Shown here one piece after another: positions 31,991 through 38,623 of a stretch of 38,623 nucleotides of DNA (within the stretch, counting starts at the first letter, position 1; the number at the start of each line of letters is the position of its first letter). Position numbers and translations under genes: made by a program. The stretch is from an uncultured Atopostipes sp. (GTDB lineage Bacteria > Bacillota > Bacilli > Lactobacillales > Carnobacteriaceae_A), in the NCBI GenBank assembly GCA_947296835.1, contig CAMYQS010000001.1, positions 1 to 38,623 of the forward strand, written 5' to 3'. The notes below the pieces were generated by a model. It worked only from the letters and a program-made list of their open reading frames with translations. It made no database searches and was not told the DNA's origin.

Positions 31991-32715
31991 TCGAATTAAT
32001 CGATGTACACAAAAAATATGGTCGTAAAAAAGTACTAGACGGGATTAATTTCACAGTGCCTAAAGGTGAAATTAGTACCCTAATCGGAGTGAACGGTGTT
32101 GGTAAAACAACGATTCTAAACCACATCATGAACTTACAGCCTGTTACAAAAGGTGAAATTTTAATTGATGGTGAAAAACACCACCCAGGAATTTATGACA
32201 AAGTATCCTTTATTCCAGATGCAGCCATTACACTACCTGAAATGCGTATCCGTGAAGCAATGGATTTTATGGGGTCATTTTACGAAACGTGGAATAAAAA
32301 GCGTGCTGAAGAGATGCTTGGTTTCTTCCGACTAAATAAAGACGATAAAATCAAGACTCTATCAAAAGGTAACGTGGCTAAGGTAAACTTGTTACTCGGA
32401 TTAGCTTTAGATGTAGACTACGTTTTAATGGACGAGCCGTTTTCAGGAATTGACATTTTCACCCGTGAACAAATTTCAGAAGTTTTTACATCTTACTTAG
32501 TTGAAAATAAAGGTGTATTAATTACAACGCATGAAATTAATGAAATTGAATTTATCGTAGACCGTGCCATTTTAATGGACGAAGGTAAAATCTTACGTGA
32601 ATTCAACGTGGAAGAGATTCGCGAAACGGAAGGTAAATCAATTATTGATATTATGCGCGATGTTTACTCACCTTATTCCGACCGTATCAGCAATTACGAG
32701 TTTGACAAACAATGA
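31987..32715 (+). CDS. ABC transporter ATP-binding protein, YtrB-like
   Basis: A 242-residue ATPase. Walker A is GVNGVGKTT, the signature loop is LSKGNVAKVNLLLGL in place of LSGGQ, Walker B is YVLMDEPFSGID, and the switch is TTHEINEIE. The LSKGN form is common in YtrB/EcsA-type exporters. It overlaps the regulator gene and is followed by the permease gene, so it powers that membrane protein. Role of such systems: response to envelope stress or antibiotics, by family. Confidence 0.93.
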   Translation: MIELIDVHKKYGRKKVLDGINFTVPKGEISTLIGVNGVGKTTILNHIMNLQPVTKGEILIDGEKHHPGIYDKVSFIPDAAITLPEMRIREAMDFMGSFYETWNKKRAEEMLGFFRLNKDDKIKTLSKGNVAKVNLLLGLALDVDYVLMDEPFSGIDIFTREQISEVFTSYLVENKGVLITTHEINEIEFIVDRAILMDEGKILREFNVEEIRETEGKSIIDIMRDVYSPYSDRISNYEFDKQ

Positions 32716-32732
32716 CCAAGGGGGCTTTTAAG

Positions 32733-33548
32733 ATGATAAAATTTATCCGTTTATTGGAATTTGAACTCGGACGTTTCCTACGTTTCTTAATTCCAGCAAT
32801 TGTTTTATCTGCAGTGATTCAATTTATTGCATTATTTGATACGATTACTAATTATAATGCTTATTTAAAAGAGTCGCTGGAATCCAATGTGCCAATGCAA
32901 CAGTTCAGTATGCATGATGTGACAGGTAGTGGGTTATTTCCAGTAGCGATTCTAATCGTTCCCCTACTCTTTGTCTTTTATAGTTTGTTTACTTGGTATC
33001 GTGAATGGTTAGGAAAGAATACATTCATCTACCGATTACTGATGTTACCGATTAATCGGATGTCGATCTTTTTCTCAAAAGCGATCACTTTTTTAATTGG
33101 TGGACTTCTCGCATTCCTGACTCAATTTGGTCTTTATGCTATTATTTTTGTGATTTTCGAAAACGCCATACAGCCAGAATATTTTACAGCTTTAAATATT
33201 CACAATGTGCAACCCCCTTATGAAATGATTCAACTAACCCTGTTCCCCACGACTAGCTTTGAGTTTTTACACATATACGGTTTTGCCTTTGCGGCCTTAC
33301 TTGCTTTATTCACAGCGATTCTGATGGAAAGAAGCTTCAGTGTCAAAGGAGCAATTGGTGGAATTATTTATTTCATCGCTTATTTTGTCGGTTATTTCTA
33401 TATTAGTGCGCTTAACTCAATTGATTCAATGCCTTGGATTATAAAACCAAGCCACATCTTCTTAATGCAGGGTGCTTACATCCTACTTATGATGGTGATT
33501 AGTGCGTTAATTAGTCATTTACTATTGAAAAATAAAGTGAGAGTCTAA
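32733..33548 (+). CDS. ABC transporter permease of the YtrA-type operon
   Basis: About 271 residues with six membrane helices: RFLIPAIVLSAVIQFIALF, VAILIVPLLFVFYSLF, ITFLIGGLLAFLTQFGLYAI and three near the C-terminus. The conserved WYREWLGKNTFIYRLLMLPI loop is shared with this permease type. An ATG at 32712 overlaps the ATPase stop, but AAGGGGG lies between it and the ATG at 32733, so the latter is preferred. It would pair with the ATPase just upstream. The substrate is unknown. Confidence 0.85.
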   Translation: MIKFIRLLEFELGRFLRFLIPAIVLSAVIQFIALFDTITNYNAYLKESLESNVPMQQFSMHDVTGSGLFPVAILIVPLLFVFYSLFTWYREWLGKNTFIYRLLMLPINRMSIFFSKAITFLIGGLLAFLTQFGLYAIIFVIFENAIQPEYFTALNIHNVQPPYEMIQLTLFPTTSFEFLHIYGFAFAALLALFTAILMERSFSVKGAIGGIIYFIAYFVGYFYISALNSIDSMPWIIKPSHIFLMQGAYILLMMVISALISHLLLKNKVRV

Positions 33549-33560
33549 AGGAGGATAAAC

Positions 33561-34736
33561 ATGCGTTATTTAAAATTAAGTATTAGTTTAATTCTGAGTG
33601 TGATCGGTCTTGCAGTGTATTTTGTAACGGTTCCTCAAATTGATGAAGACGAACTCGTTCATCTTACAGTACAAGCTGGAAATGAAGAAATTCTAGATGA
33701 TTATTCTTTCAATGGCTATATTTATAATTACAGTTCTTTTAGCTTAACGAATGAGGACATCCTTGTTCCGGCAAATCTTCCTTATCTAGAGATGCTAGAT
33801 GCAAGAGAAGAAATGGAAATCATGATGCTGAAAGAAACGTATCCTGATTTTGTAAATAAATTGGCTTATGGAACGAACACATACTCGTACCTCATTTCAG
33901 CCGATGAAGAGTACTTAACTTCAGCACACTTTGAATACCAAAGTAATGTGTTTTCAGAAATTTATTCAAAATTACAGTTTAGAGCCTTGAATAAAGAAAC
34001 GAATAAAATCGAAGAAGACTTCGTAACACGTGAACTTGGATCAAATATTTTTTATGCAAGTATTGTAGGAATCAACGAAAACTACCCTGTTGTTGACGTA
34101 TTAATCGACACGCGTCTATCCAATCATTCTAATGAGAATTTTGAAGTAAGTGAACTTTCTCTTATTTCATATAACTTTGAAACAAAAAACATGACAGAAA
34201 CTGTCTTACTTAAAACACCAGATTATATTGAACCCGTTGTATATACAGCGGTACACCACAACGAATCGATACAAGCTTTCCGTTCTTTTGATTCAGAAAC
34301 AAGTGAAGAAGTGAGTTACTTAGTCGATTATGACAAAGATGCCATAATCAAACGAGAAGCAGCTGGTGAAAGATTAATCGTAAGTGATGACAGTCGATTA
34401 TATAGTATCGTTGATACAACTTTAGTTGAATATGATAAAACAAGTCAAGAAAAAGTTAGTGCAGTTGATTTAACAATGGACTTCAAAGAAAATAAAAATA
34501 TGGATTTTGCAATGAATGAGTTGTTTATTTTAGATGGTAAATTATTCGTCCTGAACAATAACGAAATAGAAGATGACTCAGAAAGAAATCAAATTAGACC
34601 AACAGATCTCGTTGTTTATGCTATTTCAACAGGTGAGATTTTAGTGGAAGGTCAATTCACTTACGGCGGAACGGAGCAAGTAGGTGCGTGGGCGGCAAGT
34701 ATTGATCAGATTAAACAAAGCCCAACTAAAGACTGA
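33561..34736 (+). CDS. Membrane-anchored protein of the ABC operon, unknown function
   Basis: A 391-residue protein I do not recognise by name. It has one N-terminal membrane helix (residues ~5-24) and a large extracytoplasmic domain rich in short strands, with recurring segments such as YLVDYDKDAIIKRE, RLYSIVDTTLVEYDK and ELFILDGKLFVLNN that look like beta-propeller blades. There is no sorting signal and no lipobox. AAAGGAGG precedes the ATG 12 bases after the permease stop, so it belongs to the operon. It may be the sensory or accessory subunit of the transporter; this is inference. Confidence 0.75.
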   Translation: MRYLKLSISLILSVIGLAVYFVTVPQIDEDELVHLTVQAGNEEILDDYSFNGYIYNYSSFSLTNEDILVPANLPYLEMLDAREEMEIMMLKETYPDFVNKLAYGTNTYSYLISADEEYLTSAHFEYQSNVFSEIYSKLQFRALNKETNKIEEDFVTRELGSNIFYASIVGINENYPVVDVLIDTRLSNHSNENFEVSELSLISYNFETKNMTETVLLKTPDYIEPVVYTAVHHNESIQAFRSFDSETSEEVSYLVDYDKDAIIKREAAGERLIVSDDSRLYSIVDTTLVEYDKTSQEKVSAVDLTMDFKENKNMDFAMNELFILDGKLFVLNNNEIEDDSERNQIRPTDLVVYAISTGEILVEGQFTYGGTEQVGAWAASIDQIKQSPTKD

Positions 34737-34799
34737 TGCATGATGCTTGATGTCTTGTTAAAATAAGAGTAGGTTTAACAGACAGAGAGAGGTGTTCCC

Positions 34800-35282
34800 A
34801 TGGATTTTATCTTATGGCTTATTGTATTACTTTTATTCGGACTTAGTTTTGTAGCCCTTATTTATCCCGTTTTACCAAGTGTAACCGCGGTATGGGCAGG
34901 ATTTTTAATCTATCACTTTTTCATTAACTCCAGTGAGTTGACCGCATTCTTTTGGATCGTGATGGTCATATTAACCATCATACTGACTTTGGCCGATATA
35001 TTTGCCAGTTCCCTATCGGTGAAAAAATACGGTGGGAGTTCGGTCGGTGAAAAAGGAGCAGCTTTATCCGTTATCGTTGGGTCTTTTATCTTTCCACCTT
35101 TTGGAATTATTATCTTACCTTTTATCGTCGTACTCATTCTTGAAATGCGACAAGGTCGATCAATCCAAGAGTCCTTACGTGCATCAATTGGCTCAGTGGT
35201 CGGATTTCTAACGGGACAACTAGCAGAAGCAGCCATTCAACTCGCAATGATTATATGGTTTTTCTTTACCATATGGTTTTAA
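34800..35282 (+). CDS. DUF456 membrane protein
   Basis: A 160-residue protein with four to five membrane helices. The segments YPVLPSVTAVWAGFLIYHFF, LADIFASSLSVKKYGGSS and GEKGAALSVIVGSFIFPPFG are typical of DUF456 (YqgC-like) proteins of unknown function. GAGAGAGG lies upstream of the ATG. It has its own upstream gap and a strong terminator directly after it. Confidence 0.88.
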   Translation: MDFILWLIVLLLFGLSFVALIYPVLPSVTAVWAGFLIYHFFINSSELTAFFWIVMVILTIILTLADIFASSLSVKKYGGSSVGEKGAALSVIVGSFIFPPFGIIILPFIVVLILEMRQGRSIQESLRASIGSVVGFLTGQLAEAAIQLAMIIWFFFTIWF

Positions 35283-35300
35283 TTTAAGCGATATAAAGCA

Positions 35301-35332
35301 AAAAGCAGCCCGAGGCATGGGCTGCTTTTTTT
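35301..35332 (+). terminator. Terminator after the DUF456 gene
   Basis: AAAAGCAGCCC pairs with GGGCTGCTTTT, followed by more T residues. Confidence 0.93.
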
Positions 35333-35340
35333 CATATGGC

Positions 35341-35390
35341 GTAAATAGTGTTCGAGGATGATAGTCGGGAGGATTATCAGCACTATTTAC
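35341..35390. other. 50-base hairpin in the gap before the YczE-like gene
   Basis: GTAAATAGTG (35341-35350) and CACTATTTAC (35381-35390) are perfect complements, with inner TGATA/TATCA pairing around a G-rich loop. It is not followed by a T-run on either strand, so it is not a simple terminator. It could be part of a structured leader or small RNA. Confidence 0.6.
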
Positions 35391-35530
35391 AGGTTATAAA
35401 TCAGAGATACAATAATATGTTTTAAGGGTATATCGTTTTCGAGAGGCCCTCTTTCTATGTACACCTATAGATTACGCAGTAACTTTTTTAAAAGTGGGGT
35501 AATGGGAAAAGTATTTCATTAAAATTGTAT

Positions 35531-35556
35531 ATTCATATAAAAGATTCATATAAAAG
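35531..35556. repeat. Perfect 13-bp tandem duplication
   Basis: ATTCATATAAAAG occurs twice without a gap in the probable promoter region of the next gene. It may be a recent slippage event or paired activator sites. Confidence 0.85.
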
Positions 35557-35598
35557 AGATTCGTGGTAATATGAATAAAAGCGGTTTCGGAGGAAAAA

Positions 35599-36228
35599 AT
35601 GAAGCAAAAAACACAAGATTATCTTATATTATTTGTTAGTATTTTAATTGTTGGGTTTGCGATTACCTTAATTACTAAGGCTCAGCTTGGCGCAACAGCG
35701 GTCACAAGCTTGGCTTTTGTGATCAGTCAGCTATCTGGATTGAGTTTCGGGATGATGACCGGTTTGTTTAATCTTATCTATGTGCTTTTACAAATCGCGA
35801 TTCAGAGAAAAGCTTTTCCTAAAATTCAATTGTTCCAAATTGGCGTATCTTTTATTTTAGGTTTTGCGGTCGATTTTGCGAATTATCTTTTTCAACATGT
35901 ATTACCTGAAACGTACATTCAACAATTATTGATTTTATTAATTGGTTGTGTGGTTTTGGGATTCGGTGTGTTCTTACAATTGAAAGCAGCGAAAGTTTAT
36001 AATCCTGCGGAAGGTATTGTCAATGTAATAGCGGATGTGATGAATCGTCCATTTGGTGTCGTGAAGACGGTATTTGATGTGACACTTGTCATTTTAGCTG
36101 TGTTACTGGGACTTAGTGTGACCGGTAGTGTCATTGGTGTACGCGAAGGAACGATTATCTCTGCATTAATTATTGGACCTATTATTGGTGTCTTTCAAAA
36201 GCTTGCCAATAAATTGGCTGAGACATAA
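35599..36228 (+). CDS. YczE/YitT-like membrane protein
   Basis: A 209-residue protein with about five or six helices. The early GFAITLITKAQLGATAVTSLAFV and the later FGVFLQLKAAKVYNPAEGI are typical of the YczE/DUF6198 family of unknown function; YczE in Bacillus affects secondary metabolite production. GGAGG lies close before the ATG. Single-gene unit. Confidence 0.8.
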   Translation: MKQKTQDYLILFVSILIVGFAITLITKAQLGATAVTSLAFVISQLSGLSFGMMTGLFNLIYVLLQIAIQRKAFPKIQLFQIGVSFILGFAVDFANYLFQHVLPETYIQQLLILLIGCVVLGFGVFLQLKAAKVYNPAEGIVNVIADVMNRPFGVVKTVFDVTLVILAVLLGLSVTGSVIGVREGTIISALIIGPIIGVFQKLANKLAET

Positions 36229-36320
36229 TCTCCAATCGGGTTTGTTGTTTGAAAAGAAACCCTTGTGGTATATTTTAGACGAAGGACTATACAGTAAAAA
36301 ACTAGAAAGTTGGAAATAAA

Positions 36321-37322
36321 ATGAAAAAAGCGCTCTTTGTGTTATCTGATTTTATGTTTGAGAAATGCTATGACGAAGCGACTTTGAAATTAATTCATGC
36401 GAATTTTGACGTCATCGGCGAAAATATTACCAAAACAAATTACAAAAATAATCTTGAATCCTTTAAAGATGTCGAAGTGATTTTTTCAGGAATGGGCTCT
36501 ATTGAGTATAGTGAAGAAATCATGGCTATTTCACCGAACTTAGAAGCGATTTTCTATGCAGCTGGATCGATGAAATCTCTACTAACGGATAAAGTTTGGG
36601 AGCAAGGCGTGACAATTTCGACTGCGAATAGTGCCAATGCGATTCCCGTGGCTGAATTCACCCTTAGCCAAATTATATTCTCACTAAAAGACGGTTGGAA
36701 ATTTGTCCGTGAAACGAGAGCAAACCGTGGTAAACCGGATGGCGTGATTGTTCATGAAACGCCTGGAGCTTATAATCAAACGGTTGGTATTATTTCACTT
36801 AGCCAAATTGGACGCAAAACAATTGAGTTATTAAAACCTTTTGATTTAGATATTATTGCGTACGACCCATTTATTGAAGAAGCAGAAGCTGAAAAACTAG
36901 GCGTTAAGCTCGTTGGATTAGATGAATTATTCGAACAAGCGGATGTCGTATCCCTACACGCCCCTTGGTTACCTGAAACAGAGAACATGATTACAGGTGA
37001 CCATTTCCGTAAAATGAAACACGGAACAAGCTTTATCAACACCGCTCGTGGCGCGATTGTAAATGAACCCGAAATGCTAGAGGCTCTACAAAAACGAACA
37101 GACTTGACCGCCGTTTTAGACGTAGTTTATCCAGAACCACCCGCAAAAGATTCTCTGATTTTTGAGTTAGATAACGTGGTATACACGCCGCATATTGCTG
37201 GTAGTACCGGTAAAGAATTGGCTCGTTTAGGTGCCTTGATGGCGGACGAAGCGATGCGTTATATTAACGACGAACCACTACAATATGAGATTACTAAAGA
37301 GGGCTACGAAATTATGGCTTAG
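36321..37322 (+). CDS. D-isomer-specific 2-hydroxyacid dehydrogenase
   Basis: A 333-residue NAD-dependent dehydrogenase of the phosphoglycerate/formate dehydrogenase family. Catalytic residues are visible: Arg in INTARGAIV, Glu in VYPEPPA and His in YTPHIAGST. The nucleotide loop reads GIISLSQIGRKTIELL where the family has G-x-G-x-x-G, so two of the usual glycines are Ser. The ribosome site (GGAAATAA) is weak. It leads a two-gene unit with a sugar isomerase-like protein (15-base gap), so it probably acts on a sugar-acid or hydroxy acid in the same pathway. Confidence 0.9.
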   Translation: MKKALFVLSDFMFEKCYDEATLKLIHANFDVIGENITKTNYKNNLESFKDVEVIFSGMGSIEYSEEIMAISPNLEAIFYAAGSMKSLLTDKVWEQGVTISTANSANAIPVAEFTLSQIIFSLKDGWKFVRETRANRGKPDGVIVHETPGAYNQTVGIISLSQIGRKTIELLKPFDLDIIAYDPFIEEAEAEKLGVKLVGLDELFEQADVVSLHAPWLPETENMITGDHFRKMKHGTSFINTARGAIVNEPEMLEALQKRTDLTAVLDVVYPEPPAKDSLIFELDNVVYTPHIAGSTGKELARLGALMADEAMRYINDEPLQYEITKEGYEIMA

Positions 37323-37337
37323 GAGGCTACTATATTT

Positions 37338-38081
37338 ATGCTTGGATTATGTTCAGTTACATTTCGAGATAAAACGGTTGATGAAGTCATTGCACTTGCT
37401 AAAGAAGCTGACTTAGATGCCATTGAATGGGGTGGCGATATTCATGTCCCTGAAACCGACCTAGAAAATGCAAAAGAAGTCGCTGCTAAGATGAAAACGG
37501 CTGGTTTACAATCCAGTTCTTACGGCACGTACTATAAACTCGGTACATTCAAGGATTTCACACCTTTTCTAGACGTGGCTAATATTCTAGGTGTTTCAAC
37601 GATACGTGTGTGGGCTGGCGAAAAAGGGTCTGCAGAGGCAAGTGCAGAAACCCGCCAACTAGTTATGCAAGATGCCCAACGCATTAGTGAACTAGCCGCT
37701 AAAGCAAACTTTACAATCAGTTTAGAGTACCATTCGGATACACTCACGGATACGCCTGAGAGCGCGCTAGATTTAATGCGTGAAATGAATAACCCAAACG
37801 TATTCCTTTACTGGCAACCGGCTGAAGTATTAAGTGTTGCCGAACGGATTGAGAGTCTACCCAAATTGGCACCTTACATTACCAACGTGCACGTCTTTAA
37901 CTGGGAACACTTTTACAATCGATTTCCACTAGCGGATGCTGCGGATGAATGGAAACAGTATATTGACTTGATTCGTAAATACTCACCAAATGAGCAAACC
38001 TTTTTGTTAGAGTTTGCACCTGGTGACAATCCGGTAGAAGGATTTTTAGAAAGTGCCAAAACGCTGAATACATTCGTATAG
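37338..38081 (+). CDS. Sugar phosphate isomerase/epimerase (xylose isomerase-like)
   Basis: A 247-residue TIM-barrel of the AP-endonuclease 2/sugar isomerase superfamily. Expected metal-site segments are seen: DAIEWGGDIHVP, ISLEYHSDTLTDT, NVFLYWQPAE, VHVFNWEH and TFLLEFAPGDN. GGAGG follows the stop of the dehydrogenase. With that enzyme it forms a small unit, most likely for interconversion of an unusual sugar or sugar acid; the substrate cannot be named. It ends at a strong bidirectional terminator. Confidence 0.88.
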   Translation: MLGLCSVTFRDKTVDEVIALAKEADLDAIEWGGDIHVPETDLENAKEVAAKMKTAGLQSSSYGTYYKLGTFKDFTPFLDVANILGVSTIRVWAGEKGSAEASAETRQLVMQDAQRISELAAKANFTISLEYHSDTLTDTPESALDLMREMNNPNVFLYWQPAEVLSVAERIESLPKLAPYITNVHVFNWEHFYNRFPLADAADEWKQYIDLIRKYSPNEQTFLLEFAPGDNPVEGFLESAKTLNTFV

Positions 38082-38095
38082 ATTGAAGCAATTTA

Positions 38096-38128
38096 AAAAG
38101 TGCAGACCGTTAGCGGCCTGCACTTTTT
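38096..38128. terminator. Bidirectional terminator, isomerase / channel
   Basis: AAAAAGTGCAG and CCG pair with CGG and CTGCACTTTTT. Serves two convergent genes. Confidence 0.92.
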
Positions 38129-38140
38129 CTCTTGGTTGTT

Positions 38141-38623
38141 TTACGATTCGGTTGCATCTTTTATATTGTCTTTATCATTTTCATCCACATAAACACCCTT
38201 TTCTTTCTCCAGCTCATCCATATAACCCGCCGTTAGTATACTCGTTGGCAAAGCTATGATTCCTACTCCGACTATATACGAAATAATCGATAAGATTTCA
38301 CCCATAGTTGATGTCGGATAATAGTCCGTGTAAGTTGCTGTGGACATTGATTCTGTCGCCCAAAGGATCGCTTGTAAAAATGATGGGAAAGTATCTGGTT
38401 CAATATTGAAGACTAATAAGGCTGCAATAAAGATATAAGTTGAAACGATAATTCCCACTATTGTTAATGAGTCTTTCTGCTTTTTAAGTGTTCGTTTCAG
38501 CACCCCAAAACTCTTGGAATTTTGGAATAAGCGAAAGGCACGGAATACACGCAGGGATCGGAATAAACGGAAAACTCGAAATAGTCTGAGTGATTGGTTA
38601 ATCAACCCTAGAAACGGTAGCAC
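38141..38623 (-). CDS. Voltage-gated ion channel, C-terminal part
   Basis: The frame is open to the right edge; the 160 visible residues are S4 to the C-terminus of a six-helix channel. S4 has arginines every third residue (RLFRVFRLFRSLRVFRAFR). S5 follows (IVGIIVSTYIFIAALLVF), then the pore helix and filter, and S6 (IISYIVGVGIIALPTSILTAGY). Alignment to bacterial Kv channels is clear around the ALP motif of S6 and the D-x-x-P after the filter. But the filter reads STATYTDYYP where K+ channels have TTVGYGD. Both glycines are Thr, so K+ selectivity is doubtful. The tail is short and acidic. Confidence 0.88.
   Translation of the reverse strand: MLPFLGLINQSLRLFRVFRLFRSLRVFRAFRLFQNSKSFGVLKRTLKKQKDSLTIVGIIVSTYIFIAALLVFNIEPDTFPSFLQAILWATESMSTATYTDYYPTSTMGEILSIISYIVGVGIIALPTSILTAGYMDELEKEKGVYVDENDKDNIKDATES

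Overview
The window looks like chromosomal DNA of a low-GC Gram-positive bacterium, most likely Lactobacillales near Carnobacteriaceae or Aerococcaceae (family placement is a guess). Supporting signs are strong AGGAGG-type ribosome sites, CcpA-type cre sites, a Lactococcus-style PurBox promoter, sortases with a sorting-signal surface protein, Mga-family regulators, and a YtrA-type GntR/ABC operon. No rRNA, tRNA, CRISPR array or intact mobile element was recognised.

Layout. 1-6.3 kb: a two-component system, truncated at the left edge by an inverted 48-bp segment; a class A sortase; a YidD protein with an unusual C-terminal extension; a DUF2922/DUF1659 pair; and the xpt-pbuX xanthine salvage operon behind a PurBox. 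6.3-11.6 kb: a decayed pilus/Mga region holding a 5'-truncated FctA-repeat surface protein, a 5'-truncated class C sortase with a CnaB-like tail, one intact Mga-like regulator and two N-terminally deleted Mga-like genes. Both truncated surface genes lie head to head with a truncated regulator. 11.6-14.7 kb: palindromic 40-bp repeats, a membrane protein with a Gly/Ser 13-residue repeat, and an ABC sugar-transport remnant (DUF624 gene plus a broken permease). 14.7-27 kb: a same-strand fatty-acid beta-oxidation cluster of acyl-CoA ligase, two acyl-CoA dehydrogenase/oxidase paralogues, a FadN-type bifunctional enzyme, thiolase, PaaG-like isomerase, LysR regulator, nitronate-monooxygenase-family flavoprotein and CoA-transferase. 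Two near-identical cre sites point to CcpA repression. 27-31.3 kb: a 41-bp repeat array, then uxuA-kdgA with a GntR/FCD regulator and a Gfo/Idh/MocA oxidoreductase (uronate catabolism). 31.5-34.7 kb: a YtrA-type regulator/ABC transporter operon with two matching operators. 35-38.6 kb: membrane proteins, a 2-hydroxyacid dehydrogenase/sugar isomerase pair, and the C-terminal part of a voltage-gated channel.

The points most worth a second look are: a channel whose selectivity filter reads TATYTD instead of TVGYGD; a CoA-transferase whose catalytic Glu position is Asp; a sortase C carrying a CnaB-like domain after its last membrane helix; two parallel head-to-head deletions in pilus/Mga loci; a complete beta-oxidation gene set in what appears to be a lactic acid bacterium, with acyl-CoA oxidase-like paralogues and no ETF genes nearby; and an inverted fold-back at the window edge that may be an assembly or amplification artefact. 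All functional statements rest on motif recognition by eye; no database search was run.
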